From an uncultured Caryophanales bacterium (lineage in GTDB: Bacteria; Bacillota_I; Bacilli_A; RF39; UBA660): a DNA stretch of 34,711 nt. The notes beneath the pieces were generated by a model. It made no database searches. It was not told where the DNA came from and saw only the letters and a program-made list of their open reading frames with translations. The stretch is from contig CAMUXV010000008.1 in assembly GCA_947164795.1 (NCBI GenBank), forward strand, positions 1-34,711, in the 5' to 3' direction. Below, piece by piece: positions 1 through 9,019 of the stretch. The position numbers were made by a program, and so were the translations under genes. Numbering within the stretch: position 1 is the stretch's first letter; each line of letters opens with the position of its first letter.

Positions 1-47
1 CATTTGAGATTAATTTTTTTAGATTTTTGGTCTCACATCATTTACAA

Positions 48-647
48 TTACACATTTTCTAAATTATATATTTTTAGAAAAATATCAACTGTTTTAGCAT
101 ATCCATATGAAAATACATGTCTAGTATTTAAATAACATTTTAATAGGAGTAGTAAATTCTTTATGTAATTTTTATTTATATTTTCTAACCCACATATGAC
201 ATTATTATGCATTCTTCTAAACTTATGCAATACATTTGGTAAGTTTCTTTTATCATTATCAACAATTTCTTTATAATAAACTTTATGGAACATATCCACC
301 CCATATATTGTTGGATTCATTTTTAATTTTTGTTTCTCATAAATCATTATTTTTGTTTTATTATCAATCATTTTGTTTAATATTTCAATTTTAGTATAAT
401 AAGTAATTCCAATATGAATATCGAATTTATTTATCAATTTACTATATTTTTTTATGCTCATAGTATCATAATTTTTCAAAACAATATATAAATCAATATC
501 AGACCATCCTAATATAACATCGTTTTTTCCTGCCGAACCACCAAGAGTCATTGAAATAAGATTATTATTAAAAATGGAAATAGCCATTTTTTTAACTTCA
601 TGTATCGTCTTTTTATAGCAGTTTGGTAACAATTCTATATTTTCCAT
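48..647 (-). CDS. Pol-beta-type nucleotidyltransferase-like protein
   Basis: 199-aa ORF; motif GGSAGKNDVILGWSDIDLYIVL matches the GGS...D(S)DID core of the nucleotidyltransferase fold; last gene of a compact minus-strand operon. Confidence 0.7.
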   Translation of the reverse strand: MENIELLPNCYKKTIHEVKKMAISIFNNNLISMTLGGSAGKNDVILGWSDIDLYIVLKNYDTMSIKKYSKLINKFDIHIGITYYTKIEILNKMIDNKTKIMIYEKQKLKMNPTIYGVDMFHKVYYKEIVDNDKRNLPNVLHKFRRMHNNVICGLENINKNYIKNLLLLLKCYLNTRHVFSYGYAKTVDIFLKIYNLENV

Positions 648-1482
648 TAGGTAACACTCCTTTTTTTACTAAATTATTCCTTTTTATTTTTAACCTCTCA
701 CAAAAATATTTGCATATTATAATTTTATTTTCATCACTAAAGTCATTAACGGTTTTAAAATAGTTTATTAAATTGTTTGAATGATAAACGAAATCATTAA
801 ATCTATTAATTTCACTACGAATATCAGATGTTGTAACTAAACTATTTGGCCTTTTTATATAAATGTATCCATAGTAATCTAATGAAGCAACTTTTTTACT
901 CTTAGATATTACTATAGGAATTAATCCATAATCTTCATGTAATCTATCAGGAGTAAAATATAATTTATTTTTTATCATTAATTCTTTTCTAATTATATAT
1001 GACCATGGTGTGGCAAAAATTTTATTTGAATTGCAAAATAAAGTTAATGCCTGTTCGCCAGACATATTATAAAAAAATGGAACATCAAACCTATTATTAT
1101 TAAGATTATTCTCAATGCACCTAACTCTATTCTTAATGATATCATATTTCCCTGAATTTACAATATCATTATTATTTACGAAAAAGTTTTTTGCAAGCAT
1201 ATCATCAGAATCTATAAATACAATGTATTCCCCTTGACTTTCTATTATTCCTTTATTTCTGGCCACAGAAACGCCCAATCTATTTTGCTTATAATAATTA
1301 ATTTTTTGTAAATAAGTTTCCATAATTCTAAATATTATTTGCTCACTATTATCTGTAGAACCATCATTTATAACTATTATTTCAAAATTAATTTTTCCAC
1401 ATTTTTGATTTAATATACTAAGTAAACATCTCTCAATATATTTTTCCGAATTGTAAACAGGTATTATAAAGCTATATTTCAT
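613..1482 (-). CDS. Family 2 glycosyltransferase
   Basis: N-terminus FIIPVYNSEKYIERCLLSILNQ, INDGSTDNS, and VFIDSDDM (DxD) are GT2 hallmarks; TAATG junction with the upstream gene. Confidence 0.9.
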   Translation of the reverse strand: MKYSFIIPVYNSEKYIERCLLSILNQKCGKINFEIIVINDGSTDNSEQIIFRIMETYLQKINYYKQNRLGVSVARNKGIIESQGEYIVFIDSDDMLAKNFFVNNNDIVNSGKYDIIKNRVRCIENNLNNNRFDVPFFYNMSGEQALTLFCNSNKIFATPWSYIIRKELMIKNKLYFTPDRLHEDYGLIPIVISKSKKVASLDYYGYIYIKRPNSLVTTSDIRSEINRFNDFVYHSNNLINYFKTVNDFSDENKIIICKYFCERLKIKRNNLVKKGVLPNGKYRIVTKLL

Positions 1483-2120
1483 TATAATAATTTCCTTATT
1501 CTACTTTTTGAATTTATAATTCCACTATCACTTAAAACTTTCATTTCTAAATCAACATTACTATTATTCCAATCAGGGCAATGAATATGATTGAAAAATG
1601 CCATATTATATTCTTCATCAAGTAATTCTTCATAACTCTTATAAATCTTTATTTTGCAGAAAATATTGTTTATATCAATATCAATTATTGAATCTCTAAA
1701 ATCAATTTTATCTTTATCTATAATCCTTATATAATACTTGTCGCTATCATTAACGTATTTTTTTCTAATGTTCTTTTTTAATAAATACATTTTTTTTAGT
1801 AATTCTTTTCTATGTGAATCGTTATCGCATTCATAAAATATAACTGCCCCCATAGTATTATGGTAACGTATATGGTACCCCATTATAGTAGTCAAAATTT
1901 GTTCACGTTTTGTAATTATCTCATTTTGACTGAGACTTGAAGATTCTATATCTAATTCATAAATTTTCTTTGAAAGATTCGGCCAATCACTAACAGAATA
2001 TATATCTTTAATCTCTAATTTAAAATCATTTTTTATGATATTAAAATAATATTTTAGAGCCTCTTTGTCATTAACCATATCTGGTTTAATAATATTAAAT
2101 AATTGCATACTTTGTCTCAC
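1482..2120 (-). CDS. Divergent nucleoside-diphosphate-kinase-like protein
   Basis: N-terminus LFNIIKPDMV resembles NDK 'xxIKPDxV'; C-terminal FNHIHCPDWNNSNVDLEM resembles NDK 'NxxHGSDSxxxAxxEI', with N-x-x-H-x-x-D preserved. Confidence 0.55.
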   Translation of the reverse strand: MRQSMQLFNIIKPDMVNDKEALKYYFNIIKNDFKLEIKDIYSVSDWPNLSKKIYELDIESSSLSQNEIITKREQILTTIMGYHIRYHNTMGAVIFYECDNDSHRKELLKKMYLLKKNIRKKYVNDSDKYYIRIIDKDKIDFRDSIIDIDINNIFCKIKIYKSYEELLDEEYNMAFFNHIHCPDWNNSNVDLEMKVLSDSGIINSKSRIRKLL

Positions 2121-2126
2121 TCCCCA

Positions 2127-3761
2127 TTATAAATTAATTATTTTAATTAAATCTTCTAATTTTTCAACTTCACTATATATAATTATTACTAAACATAATA
2201 TAGTAATTTTATCGTCTTTGTCCATTTTATCAATGCTTATTGGTGTTAAAAGTCTCATGCATATATAATATTTTAACAATTTAAAATCATTAGAATATTT
2301 ATTATAAAATTTACAATTTAGAAATATTCTTATATAATCATATAATAATTTTTTGTTTTTTTGTGGGATATTTAAAAATATGTTTTTAATATACACCGTA
2401 TCTTTTCTTTCACAATAGTTAATATTAATTTTATATTTTTCATAATCATTTATTATTGCTTTATTAATAATATAAGCTGATTTGTTATATTTTGGATAAA
2501 AATATCTACCATGTGAGAATAAAGAAACAAAAAATATAGCTATTTCACCAACGATATGATTATAACCTGCAACTTCAAAATCAGTAATATATCCATCTAT
2601 TGCTATATTTGTATCCGTTGGATCACCCTGAGAAAGAAATGAGAATAGTTGCTTTGTCATACTAATTTTTTTAATTATATCTATTAAAATTTTTTTAACA
2701 TCATATTCTTTTTTATTAATGATAAAACTATCAAAATCCATTTTTTTTAGATTGTCTTTTATTGTTTGAATTCTTTTTTTAAAAAAAATATTGTTTTCGC
2801 AGTTGTCTTCATTCAAGATTTTTAAACTCTTTATAATAGAATTTTTGTATTGTCCAAATATTTTATATGTACTAACTAAAAGTTCATTATTACCATATAG
2901 ATAATCATTTATAGTTTTATTTTTAAATGAATCTATGTAATCATATATAATCATATTATTAATAACTATCGCAGTTTTTGATACTTTATAATCGTCTTTT
3001 ATGAATTTATAATTATCTATTTCTGATGGACAATTAATATTTTTTATTTTAAAAAAATATTTTTTACAATTATATTTACAAATTCCAATCATTGTTTTCG
3101 ATGTCAAATATGTGTTTTCAATTTTAATTGCATCATGCACTACATAATCAAATACTTTTTGAAGCTTATCATATTCATCTAAATTGTTGCAAATTCCAAA
3201 TGTATATGTAGGGTTATAGTACATATCAACATCTTCAATTATATCTCCAACAACAATTACATTATTCATATTATTTTTTATAAAATTATTTTTATTATAT
3301 GGTGTTATAACTCTTAAAATATTGTTGTTTGCAATTATTTTTATTTTATTTAATCCTGCACTTTTTAGCACAAATTTAATTAACGGACCATATCCAGATG
3401 AACATATTATTATTTCAATTTCATTTTTTTTACAATAATTAAAAAATTTAACAAAATCACTTCGAATAATTATTTTTTTACTTACTTCTTTAATATGCTT
3501 ATTTGCCGAAAAAAATTTTAATAAAATTATTTTTAACATCCATAAAAAATAAATTATTATTCTAGATTCTGTTTTAGATATCATAGAGTCAATTCTTTTC
3601 TTAATAGTTTTGTATTTTTTTCCTAAAACTTTGCTAAAAACTCCTATTGATGTGTCACTATTATAAGTAGTAATTGTTTGATCAAAATCAATAATAAATG
3701 TTGGATTAGTAATATTTTTGGTTTTATTAATTAGTTGATTATAAATATTGCTTTTTATCAT
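2127..3761 (-). CDS. HAD-superfamily phosphatase fused to APH/choline-kinase-like phosphotransferase
   Basis: N-term HAD motifs FDQT (IIDFDQTIT), SSG (IIICSSGYG), GDxxxD (VVGDIIEDVDM); C-term kinase catalytic loop SQGDPTDTN and metal-binding DFE (YITDFEVAGYN). Confidence 0.75.
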   Translation of the reverse strand: MIKSNIYNQLINKTKNITNPTFIIDFDQTITTYNSDTSIGVFSKVLGKKYKTIKKRIDSMISKTESRIIIYFLWMLKIILLKFFSANKHIKEVSKKIIIRSDFVKFFNYCKKNEIEIIICSSGYGPLIKFVLKSAGLNKIKIIANNNILRVITPYNKNNFIKNNMNNVIVVGDIIEDVDMYYNPTYTFGICNNLDEYDKLQKVFDYVVHDAIKIENTYLTSKTMIGICKYNCKKYFFKIKNINCPSEIDNYKFIKDDYKVSKTAIVINNMIIYDYIDSFKNKTINDYLYGNNELLVSTYKIFGQYKNSIIKSLKILNEDNCENNIFFKKRIQTIKDNLKKMDFDSFIINKKEYDVKKILIDIIKKISMTKQLFSFLSQGDPTDTNIAIDGYITDFEVAGYNHIVGEIAIFFVSLFSHGRYFYPKYNKSAYIINKAIINDYEKYKININYCERKDTVYIKNIFLNIPQKNKKLLYDYIRIFLNCKFYNKYSNDFKLLKYYICMRLLTPISIDKMDKDDKITILCLVIIIYSEVEKLEDLIKIINL

Positions 3762-4486
3762 TTTATGTTCCTTCCACCATCAATGATAAATACACTACCA
3801 GTAGTATATTCTGAAAAATTTTCTAATAGTGTCTTAATAAAATTTGCTATTTTTTCGGGCGAAAAAATAATTTTAAGTGGGACCTTTTCCAATGCCTCTA
3901 TTTTCTCTTCGGGATAATATTTCCAACTTTTATTCATATCAGTTTCTACTGCCCCAAAGGATAATGCATTAATTGTTATATTCCTTTCAGAAATTTCTAG
4001 AGCTAATTCCTTAGTTAAACACTCTGTCGCACTTTTTGAACAATCATAAGAATACTTGTCCAGCCTAGGTTTATTAGAATGAACCGATAAAATATTCAGT
4101 ATTGTTGATCCTTCCTTCATATAATTCAAACAACATGAAATGCAATTGCAAACGCCAATATAATTTGTATTAATTACATCTTTGTATTCATCGACATTAT
4201 AGTTTTTAAAACTTGAAACAATTTGTTTTGCAGCATTATTTATTAAAATGTCTATTTTCTTTTCTTTGTTCATAACATATGCTACACTTTTATTTACTTC
4301 TTTATAATTAGACACATCGCAAAAAATATAATTTATTCCATTACAATTTTTCTTGTTTTTAACGTTTTCATCAATATCAAAAACATAAACTTTTGATCCA
4401 TTTAATGATAATAGTTTTGCAGTTTCTAGTCCGATTCCATTTGCTCCGCCTGTAACAATAACAACTTTATTATATAATTTTTTCAT
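3758..4486 (-). CDS. Short-chain dehydrogenase/reductase (SDR)
   Basis: TGGANGIGLE Rossmann motif, NNAA, YSYDCSK catalytic Y-x-x-x-K; ATG at 4486 preceded by GGAGG; 4-bp ATGA overlap with the next gene. Confidence 0.9.
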   Translation of the reverse strand: MKKLYNKVVIVTGGANGIGLETAKLLSLNGSKVYVFDIDENVKNKKNCNGINYIFCDVSNYKEVNKSVAYVMNKEKKIDILINNAAKQIVSSFKNYNVDEYKDVINTNYIGVCNCISCCLNYMKEGSTILNILSVHSNKPRLDKYSYDCSKSATECLTKELALEISERNITINALSFGAVETDMNKSWKYYPEEKIEALEKVPLKIIFSPEKIANFIKTLLENFSEYTTGSVFIIDGGRNIK

Positions 4487-4601
4487 ATTATTATCCTCCA
4501 AAATTTATGAAAATCTTATTAAAATTAAACTAAATCGATTATAAATTTTATACAAATTTAAATTTACAAATATACTATCACTTTTTCCAATTTTAGTCAA
4601 C

Positions 4602-4651
4602 AAAAACCTTAGCAAAATCTATAAAAAAAAACCTTAACAAAATCTATAAAA
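4602..4651. repeat. Two-copy 25-bp tandem direct repeat (aaaaaccttaRcaaaatctataaaa)
   Basis: ccttagcaaaatct at 4607 and ccttaacaaaatct at 4632; same flanks with one mismatch. Confidence 0.8.
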
Positions 4652-4755
4652 ACTATATTTTTTGTGGATTTTTATGTTTTCTATATAGAAAAAGTAAATC
4701 TAACAAATAAGCATTAAAAAAATCGGATTAATTATTATACAATTTTTATTTAATA

Positions 4756-5120
4756 TTATTCATCAAGTAATTCTAAATTCTTATCCAACCATTTGTATTC
4801 GGTATGTTTAGGACTTAAGACAATAGTTAAATCATCCTTGTTTACATTAATAATAAAATCCAGTTCAATATTATGAATTAACACACCATTTTTATTTCAT
4901 CTGTATAGTTTGTAATTATAGGTTTTGTTTCTAGTGAAAATCCTATTTCTTTCTTTAGTCCCCTGCATCATAATCCTTCCTTTATTGTTTAACCGGATTC
5001 AAAGTGACCGCCAAGAAATTTCCATGCACCTGGAAAGAAATCATCATTTTCACTTCTTTTTACAGCCAGTAACAAGTCATTATCTTTTAATATTCCAGTT
5101 AACACAATTCTAGTTTCCAT
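4756..5120 (-). pseudogene. NUDIX hydrolase pseudogene
   Basis: Reverse-strand translation METRIVLTGILKDNDLLLAVKRSENDDFFPGAWKFLGGHFESG*TIKEGL*CRGLKKEIGF... then, after a frame change, GVLIHNIELDFIINVNKDDLTIVLSPKHTEYKWLDKNLELLDE*; NUDIX box broken by two in-frame stops. Confidence 0.85.
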
Positions 5121-5189
5121 AATTTCTCCTAATTTTTATACTTTTATTTTTCAATGTTATAGATATGTTAAATTTTTAAAAAGCAAATA

Positions 5190-7019
5190 CTACTTAGAGT
5201 ATTTGCTTATTTTTTCTAATAATTTGTCTTTATCTACTGGTTTAATCAAATAATCTTTGAAACCATATATCAGATATTCTTCATTATATTCATAATCATT
5301 ATTCTTAGTAAGTAGTATTACATTAGTATTAAAGTTTCTAATCTCCTGTAATTTTTTCATTACTGTTATTCCATCTAATGGCTTCATTTCTTCATCTAAA
5401 AGTATTAAATCATACTTTTCTTTATCTCTTATTTTATCCAGACACTCTTTACCAGAAGATACACTATCTAATAATGTATTTGATTCTTTTAATAATTTAG
5501 TAATCATTTTAACACTAGAAGCATTATCATCTACAAGTAGTATTTTCTTTTTGTCTAGGACATTTTCATATTTGTTTAGATTGTCTGAGGTTTCTCCTAC
5601 TTTTTGATCTAGTACTACTTTAATAATAGTACCTTTACCATAAATACTACTTGGTATGATGGTTCCTCCCATTAATGTAACTAATTTTTTAGCATTATAT
5701 AAATTACTTTTTAAATTAGTACTTTCTTTATCTTCTTCTTTTTTATTAAAAATCTTATTTAGTTCATCTGCTTTCATACCAATTCCAGAATCTTCTATTG
5801 AAATAATAAGTCTTGCTATGTTATTTTTCATAATAGCATTAACAGTAAATTCAACATAACCTTGTTCAGTAAATTTAACACTATTATTTAAAATTGTAGT
5901 AAGAGAAGTTTTTATTCCTACTGCATCACCATATAAGTATTCTGGTAAATCACTTGCAATACTAGTTCTAAATTCTAAGCCTTTTCTTTCAGCTTTTTTC
6001 TTATATATTTGAACTAGTTCTTTAATAATTAGTTTTATATTATATTTATCGTTATATATCTTAATGTTAGCACTATCAATTGAAGATACATCTAATATCT
6101 CATTAGTCATTGTTGTAAATCTAGCGGCACTTGCCTTAATATCTCGAGCACTATTATTAACACTTTCGATATTAACTTTTTTATTATCTGTTTCACTTAG
6201 AATTGCATCAGCACTATACTCAATATCTCTTGTGATATCTCTTATTTCATTAGTCATATTATATAGAAACATTGCCTTTTCTTCATTAGCATTATCAGTT
6301 ATTTCTTTGGCTCTATGCACTTCATCTAATATCTTCATATCAGGATTTTCAATTGTAAAATATATTAAAACAAGCATTAAAGTATGAGCAGATGTAATAA
6401 TTAACATACTTCTGTCAACAAACTGCATTAAAGCACCAGATATACCAACTAGTAAAATACCAAGTAAGATAATACCTAATCTTAATGTATATTCTTTTGA
6501 TTTTTTCTTTAATGTGGTCGTTATGCATCTATAAATCCAAAAAGGAGCTAAAATCATTGTGAAATAAATCAAGAAATCAGTGCTAAGCCCATATGTATAA
6601 TACTTTGGATATTCATTAAAATAATTTAATTTAGTAAAAAATGTCACAAAGAATCCAATAATAATTACTGGTGAAAACACAAGCAAACTTTTTTTTACTG
6701 ATGCCTTCTTATCAAATTTTTCAGTACCATACTTTTTATCAGTAAGTAAACATATATATCCTGTTAAAATCCAGTCAAAGACATACATATAAAAGATATA
6801 TGTTTTAAGTATCAACATACCAACAGGATTATCCTGCATTTTTAAAAATACTAGAACAGCATAACATCCGAGTTCCAAGACTAGTCCTATAGCATTGACA
6901 ATCATAAGTAATGATACTATTTTATTTTCAAGTAGATTAATTCTTTCTTTAGAGTAATAATTAACGAGAAAGAAAATAACATAAATTAAAGATAAAATAG
7001 GAAAACCTATATACATCAT
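5190..7019 (-). CDS. Membrane hybrid histidine-kinase-like protein with C-terminal receiver domain; degenerate HisKA
   Basis: N-terminal multi-TM region; HATPase N-box (LNNSVKFT) and DSGIGM; receiver with DD, D (LILLDEEM), T, K (YLIKPV); H-box His replaced by Asn (NMTNEIR). Confidence 0.85.
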   Translation of the reverse strand: MMYIGFPILSLIYVIFFLVNYYSKERINLLENKIVSLLMIVNAIGLVLELGCYAVLVFLKMQDNPVGMLILKTYIFYMYVFDWILTGYICLLTDKKYGTEKFDKKASVKKSLLVFSPVIIIGFFVTFFTKLNYFNEYPKYYTYGLSTDFLIYFTMILAPFWIYRCITTTLKKKSKEYTLRLGIILLGILLVGISGALMQFVDRSMLIITSAHTLMLVLIYFTIENPDMKILDEVHRAKEITDNANEEKAMFLYNMTNEIRDITRDIEYSADAILSETDNKKVNIESVNNSARDIKASAARFTTMTNEILDVSSIDSANIKIYNDKYNIKLIIKELVQIYKKKAERKGLEFRTSIASDLPEYLYGDAVGIKTSLTTILNNSVKFTEQGYVEFTVNAIMKNNIARLIISIEDSGIGMKADELNKIFNKKEEDKESTNLKSNLYNAKKLVTLMGGTIIPSSIYGKGTIIKVVLDQKVGETSDNLNKYENVLDKKKILLVDDNASSVKMITKLLKESNTLLDSVSSGKECLDKIRDKEKYDLILLDEEMKPLDGITVMKKLQEIRNFNTNVILLTKNNDYEYNEEYLIYGFKDYLIKPVDKDKLLEKISKYSK

Positions 7020-7041
7020 AACAAGCCAACCTCCTTTTTTA

Positions 7042-8787
7042 TTATTTTAAAATTTTCTTTTTAACTTTTTCTTCTTTTTTAAAACTTATTGGTTCTAAAC
7101 CATTTCTTTCGTCAATTCGATAAAACCCATCGGTCTCAGATGGTAAAACGGCATAGTCTCTTTTTCCACTAAGTGGACTAGTAGCAAATGAATCTCTTAT
7201 CTTATATGCATACGGCATATAACTGGTACCATTATATTTAAGTTTTAATGAATCATTAATATATTTTATAGCATTTTCAGGAGATACCTTTGTATTATCA
7301 TCAAGTATAATATGTACTACTGGTACTTGTAAGCCACCTACTTCCATTGAAACAACTTCTGCTTCTTTTACAAATCCTAAATCTTCAACGGATGTTTCAA
7401 TATCAAACAAGTATACAACTTTACCTTCAGAATCAATAAATGAATCATTTTTTCTTCCAGATACTTCATAGACATCCTTTCCATTATACTGTCCAATTAT
7501 TGCTGCTATATCACCAGTTCTACTCCAACGCTCCCCATTGTCATCATATACAAAGAATTTCGAAGTGGCTTCAGGATTATTTAAATATTCTTTCATAACT
7601 GCTGGTGTCTGAATATAAAGTTCTCCCCTTTGACCTTTTTCTACTGGCTTTCCTGTAACTAAATCCAAAATTTTAGCATGTACTTCAGGTATTAAAATGC
7701 CTGATTCATTAGTTCGATATGGAATATCGCTATTAAACATTGTCATTGTACCAAACTCTGATTGACCATATCCTAAAATCATTGGTGGAATGCCATAATA
7801 TTCTAAAATCTTATTAATCTTAATAGCTGTCGCTTTAGAAAAAGCCTCTCCACCACAATAAGGATATTGTAAAAACGATAATGAACCTTTTGGTAATTTA
7901 GAGTTAGATAAGTTAATATAATGTGCTTTAGATGCAATAACAGTTTTAGGTTCATAATCTTTTAAATCTTTTCCTAAAGTAGTAGCATCATATATAGGTT
8001 GCAAAATATTCGTAGGTCCTAGTATCATTGTTCCAAATAATGAGTGTACAAAACTTGTAAGATACATTGGTGGTATTAAAACTAGATTTCTATCTCCCCT
8101 ACCTGGTCCAAATCCATTAGTCATTGCATAAATAGATATCATATTATTAATACTATCATTAGTATGAACTATACCTTTAGGTTCTCCTGTTGTCCCACTA
8201 GTATAAGAAATAACCGCTGGTTTATCTTTCTCATAAGGTATTCTTTCAATCTTAACACTTGATTTTTCTCCCAATCTGATAAAATCAGGAAGTTCAATAT
8301 ATTCTACGCCTTCAATTTTATCTGAGTCTTTTACTTTTTGTCTCTTAATTAACATTTTAAACAAAAACGAAGAATACTCAGACATTGATGACATTATTAT
8401 TTTTTCTACATTTGTTTTTTCTAATTCACTTTTAATCACTGGATAAAATCTATCCATACAAATAAGTAATTTAGTATTTGTGTCATTAATATATCTTTTA
8501 CCATTTGCTTTTAAATAATTAGGATTAACAAATTGTACTATTGCACCTAATCTATTTAATGCTGCAAAATTTAACATTGTATCTAGAGTACCAGCAGCAC
8601 AAATACTAACCATATCACCATTTTGTACTCCTATTTCTTTAAAGCCTCTTGCATAAACATCAATCATCTCAAAAAATGTTTTGTAATCAATTGATGATCC
8701 TCCAAGGCTTTCAAAAGCAGTAACATTTAAATTATCACCACTTCTATCTTCAATATTGTCAATTATTGTTTTCTTTGTTATTTCCAT
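7042..8787 (-). CDS. AMP-binding acyl-CoA synthetase/ligase family protein
   Basis: SYTSGTTGEPKGI P-loop, GYGQSEFG, RTGDIAAI; start chosen at MEITKK after GGGGGAG. Confidence 0.88.
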   Translation of the reverse strand: MEITKKTIIDNIEDRSGDNLNVTAFESLGGSSIDYKTFFEMIDVYARGFKEIGVQNGDMVSICAAGTLDTMLNFAALNRLGAIVQFVNPNYLKANGKRYINDTNTKLLICMDRFYPVIKSELEKTNVEKIIMSSMSEYSSFLFKMLIKRQKVKDSDKIEGVEYIELPDFIRLGEKSSVKIERIPYEKDKPAVISYTSGTTGEPKGIVHTNDSINNMISIYAMTNGFGPGRGDRNLVLIPPMYLTSFVHSLFGTMILGPTNILQPIYDATTLGKDLKDYEPKTVIASKAHYINLSNSKLPKGSLSFLQYPYCGGEAFSKATAIKINKILEYYGIPPMILGYGQSEFGTMTMFNSDIPYRTNESGILIPEVHAKILDLVTGKPVEKGQRGELYIQTPAVMKEYLNNPEATSKFFVYDDNGERWSRTGDIAAIIGQYNGKDVYEVSGRKNDSFIDSEGKVVYLFDIETSVEDLGFVKEAEVVSMEVGGLQVPVVHIILDDNTKVSPENAIKYINDSLKLKYNGTSYMPYAYKIRDSFATSPLSGKRDYAVLPSETDGFYRIDERNGLEPISFKKEEKVKKKILK

Positions 8788-8835
8788 AATATAATCATCT
8801 CCCCCACTAATAGACAAATATTTTTTTACATTTAA

Positions 8836-8864
8836 AGTATAACATAATTAGAAATAAATGTAAA
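8836..8864 (-). promoter_or_regulatory. Sigma-A-like promoter for the AMP-ligase/sensor-kinase operon
   Basis: Minus strand TTTACA - 17 nt - TATACT with TGT extended -10. Confidence 0.6.
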
Positions 8865-8996
8865 TCTTTGTTTACACTATTTATACCATTATTCGGCATA
8901 AAGTGCGAATATTTTAACACACTTTTCTTTTTTTTACTTTATATTTAGATATTTTGTTATATTGGGCCTTTCACAAAAATAAAGTTAACAATAAGA

Positions 8997-9019
8997 AAAC
9001 ACCTACTTTTTAGGTGTTT
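8997..9019 (-). terminator. Rho-independent terminator of argS
   Basis: AAACACCTA-loop-TAGGTGTTT stem followed on the minus strand by a T-rich tract. Confidence 0.7.

Noticed and set aside
48-647. MNT/HEPN toxin-antitoxin system
   Set aside because: The nucleotidyltransferase fold is present but no adjacent HEPN partner is visible; it overlaps a glycosyltransferase in an operon instead
4925-5113. 62-aa plus-strand ORF
   Set aside because: Antisense to the NUDIX pseudogene, which explains the coding signal better
4756-5120. TGA-as-Trp (code 4) reading to rescue the NUDIX pseudogene
   Set aside because: A TAA also interrupts the frame and TGA clearly terminates the SDR gene in an ATGA overlap, so code 11 holds
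6064-6387. 107-aa plus-strand ORF
   Set aside because: Antisense within the sensor kinase gene; Leu/Ser/Ile-rich artefact typical of reverse frames in AT-rich genes
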